Shown in pieces: positions 11,214 through 22,654 of a stretch of 64,000 bases of DNA. Source of the DNA: Beta vulgaris subsp. vulgaris (taxonomy: Eukaryota > Streptophyta > Magnoliopsida > Caryophyllales > Amaranthaceae); contig NC_079205.1 of assembly GCF_026745355.1 (NCBI RefSeq), positions 41,441,682 to 41,505,681 on the forward strand, given 5' to 3'. The translations under genes and the position numbers were made by a program. Each line of letters starts with the position of its first letter. Position 1 is the stretch's first letter. A model generated the notes under the pieces. That model saw nothing but the letters and a program-made list of their open reading frames with translations. It was not told where the DNA came from and searched no databases.

Positions 11214-11700
11214 AAAAATGCCCCAACGTCAAAGGCGTTGGCAGAGAAGGTGACTACTAAGAAAAGGCTGACCACCACAGGGGACGAACCTCCTCCCAAG
11301 AAATCCAAAGGCTTTACGGCACATAAGAAGGCTGAGCGCCCGTCTCTTTCGAAGGTGGGGAAGTCTCTAAAACAAGATACGATGGCCATCGTTCCCTTTA
11401 TCAGCGATGACATCATAAAGCCTTCTACTATCGTAAAACAATCGGACACGGTTGTTCTCCTGGAAAGCCCTAACAAGGCCGATGGGAAATCCACACAGCC
11501 GAACGCGACTAAGGATGGCTCGGCCTTTTCTAGCCATGTTGCTAGGATGGTATCCCAGATCCCCCAGCTTATAGGTCTGCTTCCTTGTTATCTGATGAGT
11601 TCTACTATCTGGTTTCTTCGTGCGAATGGTCGACGACTCGTTGGTCGAAAAAGGTGCGAACGGCCGGCGACTCGTTGGTAGAAGATGGAGGCTGACTACT
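11214..11700 (+). pseudogene. Tat1 antisense gene, middle coding part
   Basis: After the acceptor at 11211-11213 a plus-strand frame encodes a Lys/Pro-rich basic stretch (PPPKKSKGF at about 11290) that resembles a nuclear localisation signal. It continues to about 11580, then in another frame to about 11690. It is cut by the 11700-13197 insert and continues at 13198. The direction is opposite to Tat1 gag-pol. No enzyme motif is visible. It is probably the linker between a gypsy-type plant transposon domain (outside the window) and the coiled-coil tail. Confidence 0.55.
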
Positions 11701-11938
11701 CGTTGACGGCCGACGACTAATCCAAATTACTTATCCAAATAATGAACCAAATTCATTAATAGCTATCTCTCTACAAAATATGCGTTTTTTGGGTTTTCAA
11801 ATATGCGTTTTTTTTGTTTTCTTTTTGGTTTTAGCTCTTTTGGGTTTTTGTTAATGTAATATAGAAGTGGTAACACAGTAAGAAAATGAAGAGAGAGTGA
11901 GAGAAAGAAGAGAGAGAGAGAGAGAAGGAAATTGGTTT
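11700..11938. other. AT-rich stretch of unknown origin with GA microsatellite
   Basis: Between the broken Tat1 antisense frame and the SIRE-like LTR. It holds T-rich tracts with two copies of AAATATGCGTTTTTT (about 11777 and 11800) and a (GA)n-rich run at 11890-11930. I recognise no gene. It may be part of the inserted block or a separate older insertion. Confidence 0.4.
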
Positions 11939-13197
11939 TGTTGAACCCTAGTTTTGATGATGACAAAGAAACAAAGATGCAAACTAAGTAGTGAACTAAT
12001 GAGTTATTTAAGTGTATGATTTTTAAGGTATCAATGAAAGGAACTAAGAGAATATGAAGTCAAGGAAGAAGTCAAGAGAGGATTTCAAAGGCTAAGTAAA
12101 GCAATTTCTATAAGTTGATACTGGAGCAAGCATTAGATCAAGAAGAATAAAAGCTAGGCGTTTTATTTTCTAGTTCCATTGTAAAGGAACAAAGTAAGGG
12201 TGGTAAGGAACAGTGGCAGTTTTATTTGAGAATGAGTTTGTTCCTTTCTAAGGAACAAACTAAGTGGCACTAAACGAATCTGTTAAAGGAACTTGGTTTA
12301 TAAAAGGAACTAGACTTAGGCGTGCAAAAGTATAACGGTCAATTATGCAATTGAGTAAGTCATGCCTAAATAATAGGAAATTAGTTTTATCTAATTGAAA
12401 ATCAGTTTTAAGTAGAAATTTTTTAAAGAAAAGATTTTGTTTTTCGGAAAAAATAAGAAAATAATTATCCGGTTTTTAAGAGTTTGTTTAAAAGATAATA
12501 TTTTCTTAAAGATTAAAAATTCAGTTTTAATAATAAATCTGTTTTTATGACTAACTGATTTTCGGATAAAACTCAAGAAACTCCTAATCTTTAGGAGTTG
12601 TGGCTAAAATATATCCACGTTCAAAATGAGATCATGGGATCATGAGACATGATGAGAAACGTGTTCCTTAGGGGAAGGAACATCATGGGTTAATGGACTT
12701 AACATGAAATCGATCTTTACTCCCACGTTATTTGTGATTATCACTATAAATATTGAAGTCTAAATGAGTTCCAAAGTGTGTCTGACTAAGTAATTAAGTG
12801 AGTTTAACTAATTAAGTGTCAGTGCCTTCATTCTCTCATAATAGCCATTTGTTCTTTGCTTTCTTACTCTAATTCCACTAAGCTTATTTCGATCAATTGT
12901 ATTTTGGTTTTTGGGTAAGGGAACTTTGAGTGAAGTTCTGTAAGAGAGAGGCTTTGAGTAAAGCTTGTATGAGTGAGAAAACTTCGAGTGAAGTTCAGAG
13001 GAACTGCTGTTAAGGGAACAGTGGCTCAGGAACTTGAGTTTAGGAACTCAAGTTGAGGCTCGAGTTAGAATTAGGTTGTAACAAAGTTGTTTGGCCTAAT
13101 TAGTGAAAAGTTGAGTTTAAAATCCCTAGTGGTCGAGGTTGTTTCTTCTTGTTGGGCCCAAGAAGTTTTTCCTCATAAAAATCCCTTGTGTTCCTCA
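11939..13197 (+). mobile_element. SIRE-like Ty1/copia LTR, probably solo
   Basis: Starts TGTTGAACCCTAGTTTTGATG, a beginning characteristic of SIRE/Maximus LTRs, and ends CTCA just before Tat1 coding resumes at 13198. A TATA box (TATAAATAT) lies at 12745-12753. Several GGAAC/GTTCC blocks around 12180-12310 are inverted repeats. There is no internal region or second LTR, so it looks like a solo LTR. I could not find a clean 5-bp target duplication; the start may be misplaced. Confidence 0.6.
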
Positions 13198-13706
13198 GAA
13201 AGGATAACAAAGAGCTTGTCCATCAAGCTACAACGGTCAGGGACAAAGCTATGCATGATATAAAAATGGCGGAAATCCTACATCGCCAGTCTAGGGAAGC
13301 ATGGGCGAAGCGCTCGGTTGAGATGGAGGCGGCCAACAAAAACTACCTTCTTCGCATCAACAGTCTCTTCAACGAGAAGGATGAGTTGGAGTTGGCCTTG
13401 AAGGCTGAGAGGACTATTGCCTTCCTGGCCGTTGTCCAACTTAGAAGGGAGAATTGCCTTCTAAGGGCCGAAAACCATCGGCTAAAGGAAGCAGCGGTTC
13501 AAGCCTTCAAAGATGCTAAGGAGGCTCTAAGTGAGGTTGTGGACACCTTCAAAACCTGGGTTGTGAAGGCATTTGAAATGCTGGCCGAAGCGAACGACGT
13601 TCCTCGCTATGAACGTCGTTTAGACTTCCAAGAGAGCCTTCACAGAGCCATGGTGGCCGACGACGAACCTCCAGTGTTTCAAGAATCGTCTGATGACGAA
13701 GAGTAG
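13198..13706 (+). pseudogene. Tat1 antisense gene, coiled-coil C-terminus
   Basis: About 168 residues, open to a stop at 13704-13706. The sequence is rich in Lys, Glu, Ala and Leu with heptad-like spacing (LRRENCLLRAENHRLKEA, about 13440-13490), so a long coiled coil is likely. It ends in an acidic tail ESSDDEE. It reads against Tat1 gag-pol and converges on integrase at 14967. The same architecture, coil then acidic tail, is seen in Tat2 (to 37484). Function unknown; a structural or regulatory protein of the element is a guess. Confidence 0.7.
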
Positions 13707-14966
13707 GAGGAGACGACTGAAGAAGAGACTCCAGAACTGATGCTACCATCCCCCCTGCTAAGTAGAGCTGGTAACTTAAGCCCCCTTTCTGTTGTAACTT
13801 AGCCGAGGCCATTTTGTACTTAGTTATTTTGTTTTTATATTTTTTAGGTTATAATCCTTTTGAACAAATCAATATATATCATAACTTTCTTGTCCAATCT
13901 TGTCTTTGTTTGTTAAGTACCATAATGACTCGTCTAATTCTGAAGATCAATGAATTTTAAATAAACAAAACTCGTCCAATACTATTACAACTGATGGACG
14001 AATTGCATCTGTAATTTACTCCAATACTTGTCCGATTTTAAAATATTGAAGTTACTTGTCCATGACTACATAATTGTTTTAATTTAATAAAGCTTGTGAT
14101 GGTTAGTCAGCTTATTGCTTACTGGACGAGTCTTGTTTTCAGAAGTTTACAACTGTTGGTACTGTTCGTTTGACTTTAGAGACGTCAAGAGGTTTTAACC
14201 TCAATGCTTTTTATGCTAGGTACGAGGCTATTCAGATGGCAATTTGTCTTAGCTTTTTTAGACGATGCTGCTTTTTCTTATTCCTAGACGGATTCAACCT
14301 TAGTCGAAACCTTGAATCTCTATATCTTGGATCCCCCCGCCCCCTTCTTGGACGAAGTGGATGTTATTATGGATCCCCTTTCTTCCAAGAAGGAAACCGA
14401 CCATGTATATCAATATATTCTGAAAGATAAAAGCATTCAGAAGATCGGTGGACCAGCCAACTTTCTTTATTGTTTACTTGTAATAACTTGTTCCTCTATA
14501 AGGTAGTTATTACCTGGATGGCCTTATGGTTGTAAGTAAGATCCCTTTACTAAGGTTTCTTAATTCTGGTCGTCTTCTTGTAGGAGATTGATGTTACTCT
14601 TTCTACAGTTTCGGTTCAATGTCATTCGTCATGTGACAAACCTTATAGATCTGTAACATGTTTGGTCGGTCCCCTTGTAGAAGTAATGTGCGTCAAGGAA
14701 ATTTTTCTTGTTTTGTTGATATTGTGGACGTTTTTTGTTTTTATTTACTTTGTTAATTAGTTAGAATTACTTATTTAGACCACTGGTCTGGCCCGTGGTA
14801 AGATGCCCCTAAGTAAAATAACATTAAGTAACAAGTAAGAAACAAATATAGGGGGAAAGTAGAAATGTATTATATGAATTTATCTCGGCTAATCACCAAG
14901 GTACTTGTATACATATCTACTTTTTCATTGTTGTGCCGTATGACTTTTGTTAGAATTTAACAAGAT
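13707..14966. other. Non-coding spacer between convergent Tat1 genes
   Basis: 1.26 kb of AT-rich DNA between the end of the plus-strand coiled-coil gene and the end of minus-strand integrase. It would hold both 3' untranslated regions. Diffuse repeats of ACTCGTCCAATACT-like words occur at 13930-14060. A short open frame at 14170-14430 has no recognisable content and I do not call it a gene. Confidence 0.6.
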
Positions 14967-16010
14967 TTACTTAATAGCTCTGACGTGATACTTTTTCAAG
15001 GTATCTGAGCTCCAAGCTCGCGGAATAGCACGGCCATCCATGCCTTGAAGACGAAAGGTACCACTTCGAACTTCTTGGATGATTCGATAGGGTCCTTCCC
15101 AATTTGGTGTTAGTTTGCCCATCTCTTTGGCTTTGCCGACAGCCTCCATTTCCCTTAGGAACAGGTCCCCTACTTTGAGTGGTTGTCTGGCGACTCTCTT
15201 GTTAAAGTCTTGAGCCATTCGGAGCTTATACAGCTGCATTGTTAGCAATGCGTTGCCCCTGACCTCTGGTACCTGATCCAAAGCCATGCGCAGGGCAGCC
15301 AAATTGGCCTCTTCTAAGTATAACATGATTATTAGAGTAGGTTCCTCCATCTTAATGGGCAAGACGGCTTCAAAACCATAGACAAGCATGAATGGAGTTT
15401 CCCAGTTGAATTCTTGGACATTCTGATGGACCATAACACCAACTGCAAGTCCTCCATCCATAAGCCTTTAACATTGTCTAGTTTCCTTTTAATGTCGTTT
15501 GACAAGATTTTGTTGAATGCTTCTACTTGCCCATTTGCTTGTGGGTGAGCTACAGCCGCGAAGTGAGCACTGAATTATCGTTAAGCCATTTGTGTTTAGG
15601 AGTCTCAAATTGTGGTCCATTGTCAAAGACGATGGAGTGAAGGCATGCCAGATCTTGTTATGATATTCTTTTTTCAAATGAAGCCTTTGACATCATTAGT
15701 AGTGATTCTTTGCATTGCTTCAACTTCAACCCACTTAGTGAAGTAGTCCACAGCTGCAATCACAAATTTTTTCTGACCGATCGCTATGGGAAACGGTCTT
15801 AGAATGTCCATACCCTATTTGGCAAAAGGAAGCGAGAACAAGACTGGAGTCAAATAGTTGGACGACTTCTGGTGTATGTTACCATGCTTCTAACAACTAT
15901 CACATTTTTTCGCATAGACAAGGGCATCCTCCTTAAGATGGGCTAGTAATACCCAGTCCTTGAAGCTTTTTCCCCAATGTAAATGAGAAGCACATGCTCC
16001 CACATGGAGC
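14967..16010 (-). pseudogene. Tat1 integrase (3' part of pol)
   Basis: Read leftward: the end of the HHCC finger (Cys pair KKCDSC near 15905), then the DDE core. The core includes an FVIAAVDYFTKW segment near 15755 and a HPQANGQVEAFNK motif carrying the catalytic Glu near 15515-15545. The C-terminal module with NWEGPYRI (about 15085) ends at 14967. Stops and frame changes occur near 15470 and 15600-15700. The first half of the zinc finger lies beyond the CACTA insertion, at 17809-17850. Confidence 0.82.
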
Positions 16011-16013
16011 TCC

Positions 16014-17808
16014 CGCTAGTAGAATAATTGCTTATTACTGCGGTAATATTGCTGCGGTTTTGCCCGTACGCAGCAATATATCACGTAAAAAGAAAAAAAA
16101 TATATAAATAATCATATTGCTGCGGTTTCTGCCAAAAACCGCAGCAATATAGTATCAACAAATATTTTATGAAAAATTTTGACCTTTTGACCAGGATATA
16201 TTGCTGCGGTTTCCGACAAAAACTGCAGCAATATATTTAAAAAATATGAAAAAAACATTATTTTAATATATTGCTGCGGTTCTTTGAAAAAACCGCAGCA
16301 ATATCCTTTAAAATTTAATAAATCACATATCTCACTTCACCCATCTCACTCTTTCAGCCATTTAGGTTTTCTCACCCTTTTCTCTCTCAGCCGTTTATCA
16401 TATACACTCTCTCTCCTCCCACCTCTCTCTCTCATGCCAGTTTCACCCACCTCTCTCACACGCCAGTTTCACCCACCTATCTCCTCTCCCACCCTCACCT
16501 CTCTCCTCTTACCTCTCACCGGCACTTCCTCCTCTGTATCTCTCGTTCGTTTCCACCGTCCATCTTCGTCGTTCTCCATCTTCGCCACGAGGAACAAGCT
16601 TTTTTCGTTTTTTTGTTTCGTTTTTGTTCCTCGATTTTCGTTTTTGTTTTTAATTTTCATTCTCCAGATCTCTAATCTGTTTTTTCGTTTTTCTTTTTTA
16701 TTTTCGTTCTCTAGATCTATTTTTTTCGTTTTTTTCGTTTTTTGTTTTTCGTTTTTATTTTTTATTTTCGTTTTCGTTTTTCTTTTTGATTTTCGTTCTC
16801 CAGATCTCCACTCTATTTTTTCGTTTTTTTCGTTTTTATTTTTTATTTTCCTTCTCCAGATCTCCACTCTATTTTTTCGTTTTTCGTTCTCCAGATATCT
16901 ACTCTATTTTTTCGTTTTTTTCGTTTTTATTTTTCGTTTTTCTTTTTGATTTTCGTTATCCAGATCTATTTTTTCGTTTTTTCGTTTTTTTTTTTAATTT
17001 TTGTTTTTGATTTTCGTTTTTGATTTTGATTTTCGTTCTCCAGATCTCCAATTCATTTTTTCTTTTTTTCGTTTTTCTTTTTGATTTTCGGTTTTGTTCT
17101 TTATTATCGTTCTTTAGATCTATTTTTTCTTTTTCTTCGTTTTTGATTTTCGTTTTTGTTTTGATTTTCGTTCTCCAGATCTTCTATCAATCTTCGAAGT
17201 GAACGAAGATGCTGATGAAGCCGCCAAGCGAAGCCATCGGCGTTCGCATTCTGTCTGCCACAGCCAAGCGAATTTCATTTTTGTTTTGATTTTCATTCTC
17301 AGTAATGTTGTTTTTTTATATATTTTGTAAGTAGGGTTTGTAAAATATTATCTTTATTTATTGTAAAATATATAGTTTGGGTTGATTATAATTACTTTTG
17401 TGTTGTTGTTGTACAGCAAAAGTTTCCTTGGATATAAAAATATTTATATTATAATTAAGTGTATTATAACTATCACAAATTCATGCTTGAGTAATGAAAA
17501 AAAAACTTTTTTTTACCTATCCATATATTGCTGCGGTTTTGGGAAGAAACCGCAGCAATATACCTATATTTTTAATATTAAAAAAAACATATTGTTGCGG
17601 TTTTCTCAAAAAACCGCAACAATATTTTTATTTTTTTATTATTAATTTCAGCATATTGTTGCGGTTTTTGTATGGTTCAATATTGCTGCGGTTTAAAACC
17701 GCAGCAATATATTAATAACCTATTGCTACCCCCTTAATTGTTGCGCGGTCAAAACCGCCGTAATAGACCACTTTTTGACCGCAGCAATAAGCGTTTATTC
17801 TACTAGTG
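16014..17808. mobile_element. Non-autonomous CACTA element inside Tat1 integrase
   Basis: Ends C(A/G)CTAGTAGAATAA form terminal inverted repeats, about 27 of 31 bases matching, and a perfect 3-bp target duplication TCC flanks it (16011-16013, 17809-17811). Ignoring the insert restores the integrase zinc-finger frame. Both subterminal regions carry 34-37 bp near-palindromes built on ATATTGCTGCGGTTT, at 16046, 16114, 16198, 16268, 17525, 17589 and 17653. The 1-kb core (16330-17360) is T-rich with repeats of TTTTTCGTTTTT and TTCTCCAGATCT. No transposase is encoded, so it depends on a relative elsewhere. Confidence 0.92.
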
Positions 17809-18440
17809 TCCTTTAATACCTCAAATCCATCTTCTTTAGTAATACACTTGAGAAGAGGACGGTTGAATACTTTCTTGTATAGTCTCATCCCATAGCTCAA
17901 ACCACTTATCTCTGGCTTGACATACTTAGCCTCTACAGGATCAGAAAGTAGACGGCCTGTTTTCTTGAACTCTATAATGGTTCCATCCAAACTTACCCTC
18001 GACCGAGGAACATAACTTACTCTTGATCAATGCTTTTCTTTGATTTTACTTCTCAGAATATTGTTCTTGGTGCATCACCATTGGCCGAACTAGCCAAATT
18101 TGAAAGACCATCATCTTGGTAATTTTCTGATCTCGAAACTTGGTCAAGAACAAACCGTTTCAAGGGTTCGACCTTTTCTTTGATCAGGCGCATATATTTG
18201 CTCATAGATGCCTCTTCACATTCAAAATCTCCATTACCCTGACTGACAACTAACAGAGAGTCTGACTTAGCCTCAATCTCAAATGCTCCGGCCGCCTTGC
18301 ACATTTTTATGCCAGCTGAAAGCGCATCATACTCCGCTTCATTAATGGACGCTTGAATTCAAATCTGAGTGCATATTCAAACTAATCGCCTTCTAGAGAT
18401 TGGCAAATTATTCCTGCCTCACATCCAATGACGGTAGAAG
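17809..18440 (-). pseudogene. Tat1 second RNase H (aRNH) and linker to integrase
   Basis: Read leftward, this follows the first RNase H. A VDGSS motif giving the first acid lies near 18450. SDSLLVV supplies a second (about 18258) and QDDGLSNLAS the last (about 18100). This extra RNase H of archaeal/plant type is known from Tat-lineage elements. The linker then runs into the start of the integrase zinc finger at 17809. Frame changes near 18000 and 18310-18360 break it. Confidence 0.72.
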
Positions 18441-19795
18441 AGCCATCTACCATAAACATCCAATGCTTCTTTCCTTTAGCTGGATGCCTGGATCTTTTAC
18501 AGCTTCTATAGCTGGCCGAGTAAGCTCAACTGTAAAATCGGCCAAAGCTTTCCCTTTGATCGCCTTTCTGGGCTCAAACGTTAGGTCAAACATGTTCAAT
18601 TCTACAGCCAATTTGAACATTCGCCCTGGGGCGTCCATCTTTTGCAGAACTTGTTTTAGAGGTTGGTTAGTATAGACTAGTATACTGTGGGCCAAAAAGT
18701 TCGGCCTCAACTTTCTGCTGGCCATAAGGAGTACCAAGCCAAACTTCTCCACCATTGGATATCGACCTTCCGCATCCTTGAGCACATGACTCACAAAATA
18801 GACGGGAACTTGCACTGATTCTCTTTCGGCCAATAGCACAACACTCGCAGCTTGAGACGAGATGATCAAGTATACAAACAATGTTTCCCCCTCAGCTAGA
18901 TTGACCAACCGAGGTAATTGACGGAGGTGATCTTTAACCTGCTGAAGCGCTCTCTCAGCTTCCTCTATCCATTCGAATTTTGCTTTCTTCTTAATGGTCA
19001 AAAAAAAGTGATGACATCTATCCCCTAACTTAGACAAGAGTCGTCCTAGAGCTGCTAAGCACCCTGTTAGCCCCTGAACTTCCTTGATCTTGGACGGTGA
19101 TGTCATGTTTAGAACTGCTAAATTCTCTCAGGATTGGCCTCTATCCCCCTTTGATCGACCAAAAATCCTAAGAATTTTCCAGCTACTACTCAGAAGACAC
19201 ATTTTTGGGGATTCAACTTCAATTTATACTTTCGAAGGGTCTCAAAAGTCTCTCTGAGATAGCCAATGTGACCTTGCTACTCCCCGCTTTTAACAATCAT
19301 ATCATCAATGTAGGCCTCCATATTATGCCCCAGTTGTGGCTAAAATACAGTGTTGATTTGCCGCTGGAAGGTAGCTGGTGCATCACGAAGGCCGAACGAC
19401 ATTCTCAGCAAACCGTAAATCCCTTTTTCCATGACGAATGACGTTTTGTCTTGGTCTTCTGGCCACATGAGGATTTGGTGGAATCCCGAGTAAGCATCCA
19501 TGAAACTCATCAAGGCGTGACCGGTCGTGCAATCTACTAACCGATCTATTTTAGGCAAAGGGAATATGTCCTTAGGACAGGCTTTGTTATGATCGTTGTA
19601 GTCCACACACATTCTCCATGTGTCGTTGGGCTTAGGTACCATGACAACATTTGCTATCCAATCAGGGAAATGAGTCTCTCGAATGAACTTTGACTTCAAT
19701 AATTTTTGCACTTCTTGGTCGACGGCCTGATTCCTGGCCGGGCTAAGGTGCCTTTTCTTCTGACGAACTGGTTTTCGATTTGGATCTATATTCAT
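18441..19795 (-). pseudogene. Tat1 reverse transcriptase and first RNase H
   Basis: RT motifs in order on the minus strand are MCVDYNDHNKACPKD (about 19610), MSFGLRDAP (about 19390) and the catalytic YIDD at 19301-19312. The following RNase H (about 18910-18540) keeps the fold-like segments PVYFVSHVL and RKLRP, but the usual TDH is TNQ and the first Asp is absent. A frame change lies near 19110-19340. The 5' end overlaps the protease frame at 19792-19795. Confidence 0.85.
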
Positions 19796-20694
19796 TTATG
19801 AACAGCCACTTCGCGATCAATTCCTGGCATTTCTTTAACATTATATGCAAAGACATCTTCAAACTCCTTCAACAGTCCTACTAACACGTCCTTCAATCTC
19901 GGAGCTAGAACAGACTCAACCTTCAGAGTCCTCTCCGGACGTTTATCGTCTAAAAAAATTTCCACAGGCGCTTCAACAGACTCTGGACGTTCAAGTACAA
20001 CACCCATGATAGCCATAGCTTCCTCTGACGAAGGTGTTTCCTCTTTGATAGGCATGTATTTCCTTTTCTTGCTTGGCAAGAGGCTGGACGGTTTGCTTGC
20101 CAGAGCAACCTGCGTCTGAGGTCTTCCAATCACCAACCTCAAAACGTCCACTTGGCCTTTTACATACTCGGTCGCCTTGCCTTCAGCAGTTACCTTTGCC
20201 TGATCTGATTTCTCTTCTTTCCATGTTAAGGGTCTCAGAGTGGTGAGATAACATTCACAGGCCACCTGCTGATCTCCATATAAAGATCCAATTTTGCCAC
20301 CATCACATTCAAACTTCAACAGCATGAAATGGGTGACAATTACAGCCTTGATATGGTTCAATGTTGGTCGTCCGAGAATGACATTGTAGGCCGTCAAATC
20401 TCTAATGACGTAGAACTTAACAAACAATGTTCTAGATGCCTCTTTTTCTCTAACCCGAACTGGCAATGTAATTGTTCCCATTGGGTGGATTATTCCTCCC
20501 CCAATCCCGATTATTGGGTGATGGACTGGGGCTAAGTTGCCTTCGTCGAATTTTAACCTTGACAAACAATCGGCGCTTATGATGTCTGCTGAACTTCCGG
20601 TGTCGACCAGAATTCTTCTTACTCTCAAATTTGATATCTTCATCTCCACCACCAAGTGATCATCATGAGGAGTTCTTAATTTTTCCCGTTCCAA
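19792..20694 (-). pseudogene. Tat1 aspartic protease
   Basis: 300 residues open. The active-site VDTGSSADII starts at about 20607, residue 30, and the AYNVILGRPTLN segment that closes retropepsin-like folds is encoded at about 20345-20380. The C-terminal half is a Lys/Glu-rich linker to RT (FEDVFAYNVKEMPGID), typical of Tat pol. The catalytic triplet is intact. It is the best preserved frame of Tat1. Confidence 0.85.
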
Positions 20695-20854
20695 CGCTGA
20701 CTACTAGTTTAGGGAATGTGTCAGTCTCTGCTTGATTGGTTAGCAAGACCTGGCCAAGTTACTTAAGATAATTCTTGTGCCCCCTATTGGTCGGTCCCCC
20801 AGCAACAAATCCTCCTGGTATAACAAGAACCACATCCTCATCGGTATTTTCACT

Positions 20855-22430
20855 TTATTTCATTATGTTTTGATCATCATCTTTCTTCTGGAATTTTCTC
20901 CCCCCTTGGGGAAAGTATGAATTTATCTTTCCTTTCTGAGCTAAATCCTCCAAAGCTCTCTTGAGATGTTTACATTCATTCGTTTCACGGCCACAATCCT
21001 TGTGAAAGTGATAATACTTGTTTTTATCCCTGTTTCTATAGGGAGTCTTCATCTCGGTCGGGGCCTTGAGTTCATGCTGATCTTTAATCTCCATAAGAAT
21101 GGATTATTGATCTTTGCTGAACGATATGGGCTCTGTTGGAGTTTCAGACTCTCTTCTTTTGCTTCGTCGGGATGAAGTGGTCGTATAAGTCAGAGCCCCA
21201 GTTTCGGCCTTCTTAGGATTGTTTTTCTTCGGCTGAATTGTTTCCTCAACCTTTTTTGCTTCCGGATGCTTTGCTTTCGTACATATTTTTGTAGCATGGA
21301 TGAATGCTTCAGCCTCTCTGAGGGCCTTAGCTAAAGTAGTGATCTTCTTCTTTACCAGATCGAACTTAAAACTTCTTGGCCTCAAGCCTTTGAGGCGTCA
21401 AAGGTTACCCCAGCATTGAGATATTGAATTTGCAATGCCTCCAAATTGAATCTTTTAACAAAACTTCTCAAAGCTTCCTTTGGTCCTTGGATGATCTTAC
21501 CCAAGTGCATGCTTGTTTTTGTTCTTGCCGATTTGCCACAAAATGACTAGTGAAAAGATAGCTAAGCTCTGTGAAATTATTCACTGAGTTAGGGGGATTG
21601 CTAAACCATTTTTAAGCCACGCCTTTTAGAGTGGCTAGGAAATTCTTACACCATGTGGCATCATCTACCGCCTGAACATACATTTGATGCTTGTATGTAG
21701 ACAAGTGATCGTCCGGATCGGTGGTCCCATCAAAGGGATCTATTGTTGGCAGCTTAACCTTTGGGAAAGGGGGTGCTTCCATGATTCTGGCCGAGAATGG
21801 AGTCGGCCAGTTAATCCTGAGAGCTCCCGATAGTCCCTCAATGAGTATGTGCTCCCGACAGTATTCCTTTAGTATTGGATTAGAGGAGGTGTTTGCAAGC
21901 CCTGGGCGCCTATACACCATAGGTTGTAACACTGTCTTCTCATGTCTTGGCTGAACAGCAAAAGGTCCCAGACTTCCCTCAGTCTTGGACGGCAGCCTTA
22001 GCGGAGGATCCCTTAGATAAGGGGTGGACCCTGTGGCCGAACGCTGCAAAGTTGTAGCCTTCTTTGCCTCCAGATACTCTTGAGTCTTGGCTGTCAAAAA
22101 GCGCAGCCCTACAGGCCTTTTTCAGCGCAGCCCTTCTTCATTTTTCCACTAGTGTAGCCTTCTTTGCCTCCAGATACTCTTGATCATTTGTTTCCATCCT
22201 ATTTCCAATTGGATGAATGTTATCTTGAGTTCGGACCACCAGCTTCTAGTCCATCTTCCTTCGCTGCTTTCCTTTGACGAGCAGGCCGACTTGGACCTGG
22301 ACGACCCTCTTGAGAATGCCCTTTTCGAGGGTTGTGAACAACTGGATCCGGGTTTACATGAAAAAACAGCATATTACTCTTGATCTGCTCATGGACGACC
22401 GCAGCCATCTTAGTCTGAAAATCGTTCAAG
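20855..22430 (-). pseudogene. Tat1 gag
   Basis: Three frames cover gag. The N-terminal part is at 22220-22429. The central retrotransposon-gag core, with PTIDPFDGTTDPDDHL (about 21715-21760) and a WCKNF segment, is at 21612-22097. A C-terminal part is at 20855-21385 with a Cys/His cluster (YYHFHKDCGRETNEC, about 20970-21030) of the kind found in Tat gag. Breaks occur near 21100, 21400-21610 and at the 31-bp duplication (22053-22183). Confidence 0.78.
22053..22183. repeat. 31-bp direct repeat spaced 100 bp, with a CACTA-like end between
   Basis: TGTAGCCTTCTTTGCCTCCA and the following 11 bases occur at 22053-22083 and again at 22153-22183. Between the copies are two short words GCGCAGCCCT and the sequence TTTTTCCACTAGTG, which reads on the minus strand as a CACTA-type terminus. 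It looks like the remains of an insertion and excision in gag. Confidence 0.6.
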
Positions 22431-22630
22431 ACGTTTTTGTAGATGGGCAGCTGTCATAGGACGATCAAGATTCTCCTGAATGACAGGCTCTTGACTTCAT
22501 CCAGAAAGATTGACAATAGCCGAAGGCCTATCCCTTCCTCGTGGTGGCCTTTCGTCATCCTAGTACCCTAACCTCAAAGCTTCTGTTTCTAGCTACATTG
22601 GATGAGTGACAATAAGTCATTAATGCATCT

Positions 22631-22649
22631 CCCCACTGACGGCACCAAA
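22631..22649 (-). promoter_or_regulatory. Tat1 primer binding site
   Basis: On the minus strand TTTGGTGCCGTCAGTGGGG follows the LTR end after 5 bases. TGG(C/T)GCC-type sites are usual for Tat and Athila elements; I do not name the tRNA. Confidence 0.7.
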
Positions 22650-22654
22650 GGTTA

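Noticed and set aside
16284..17202. Long Phe/Ser/Leu-rich open frames in the CACTA core
   Set aside because: They are translations of TTTTTCG-type repeats inside a non-autonomous element; no domain and no coding bias.
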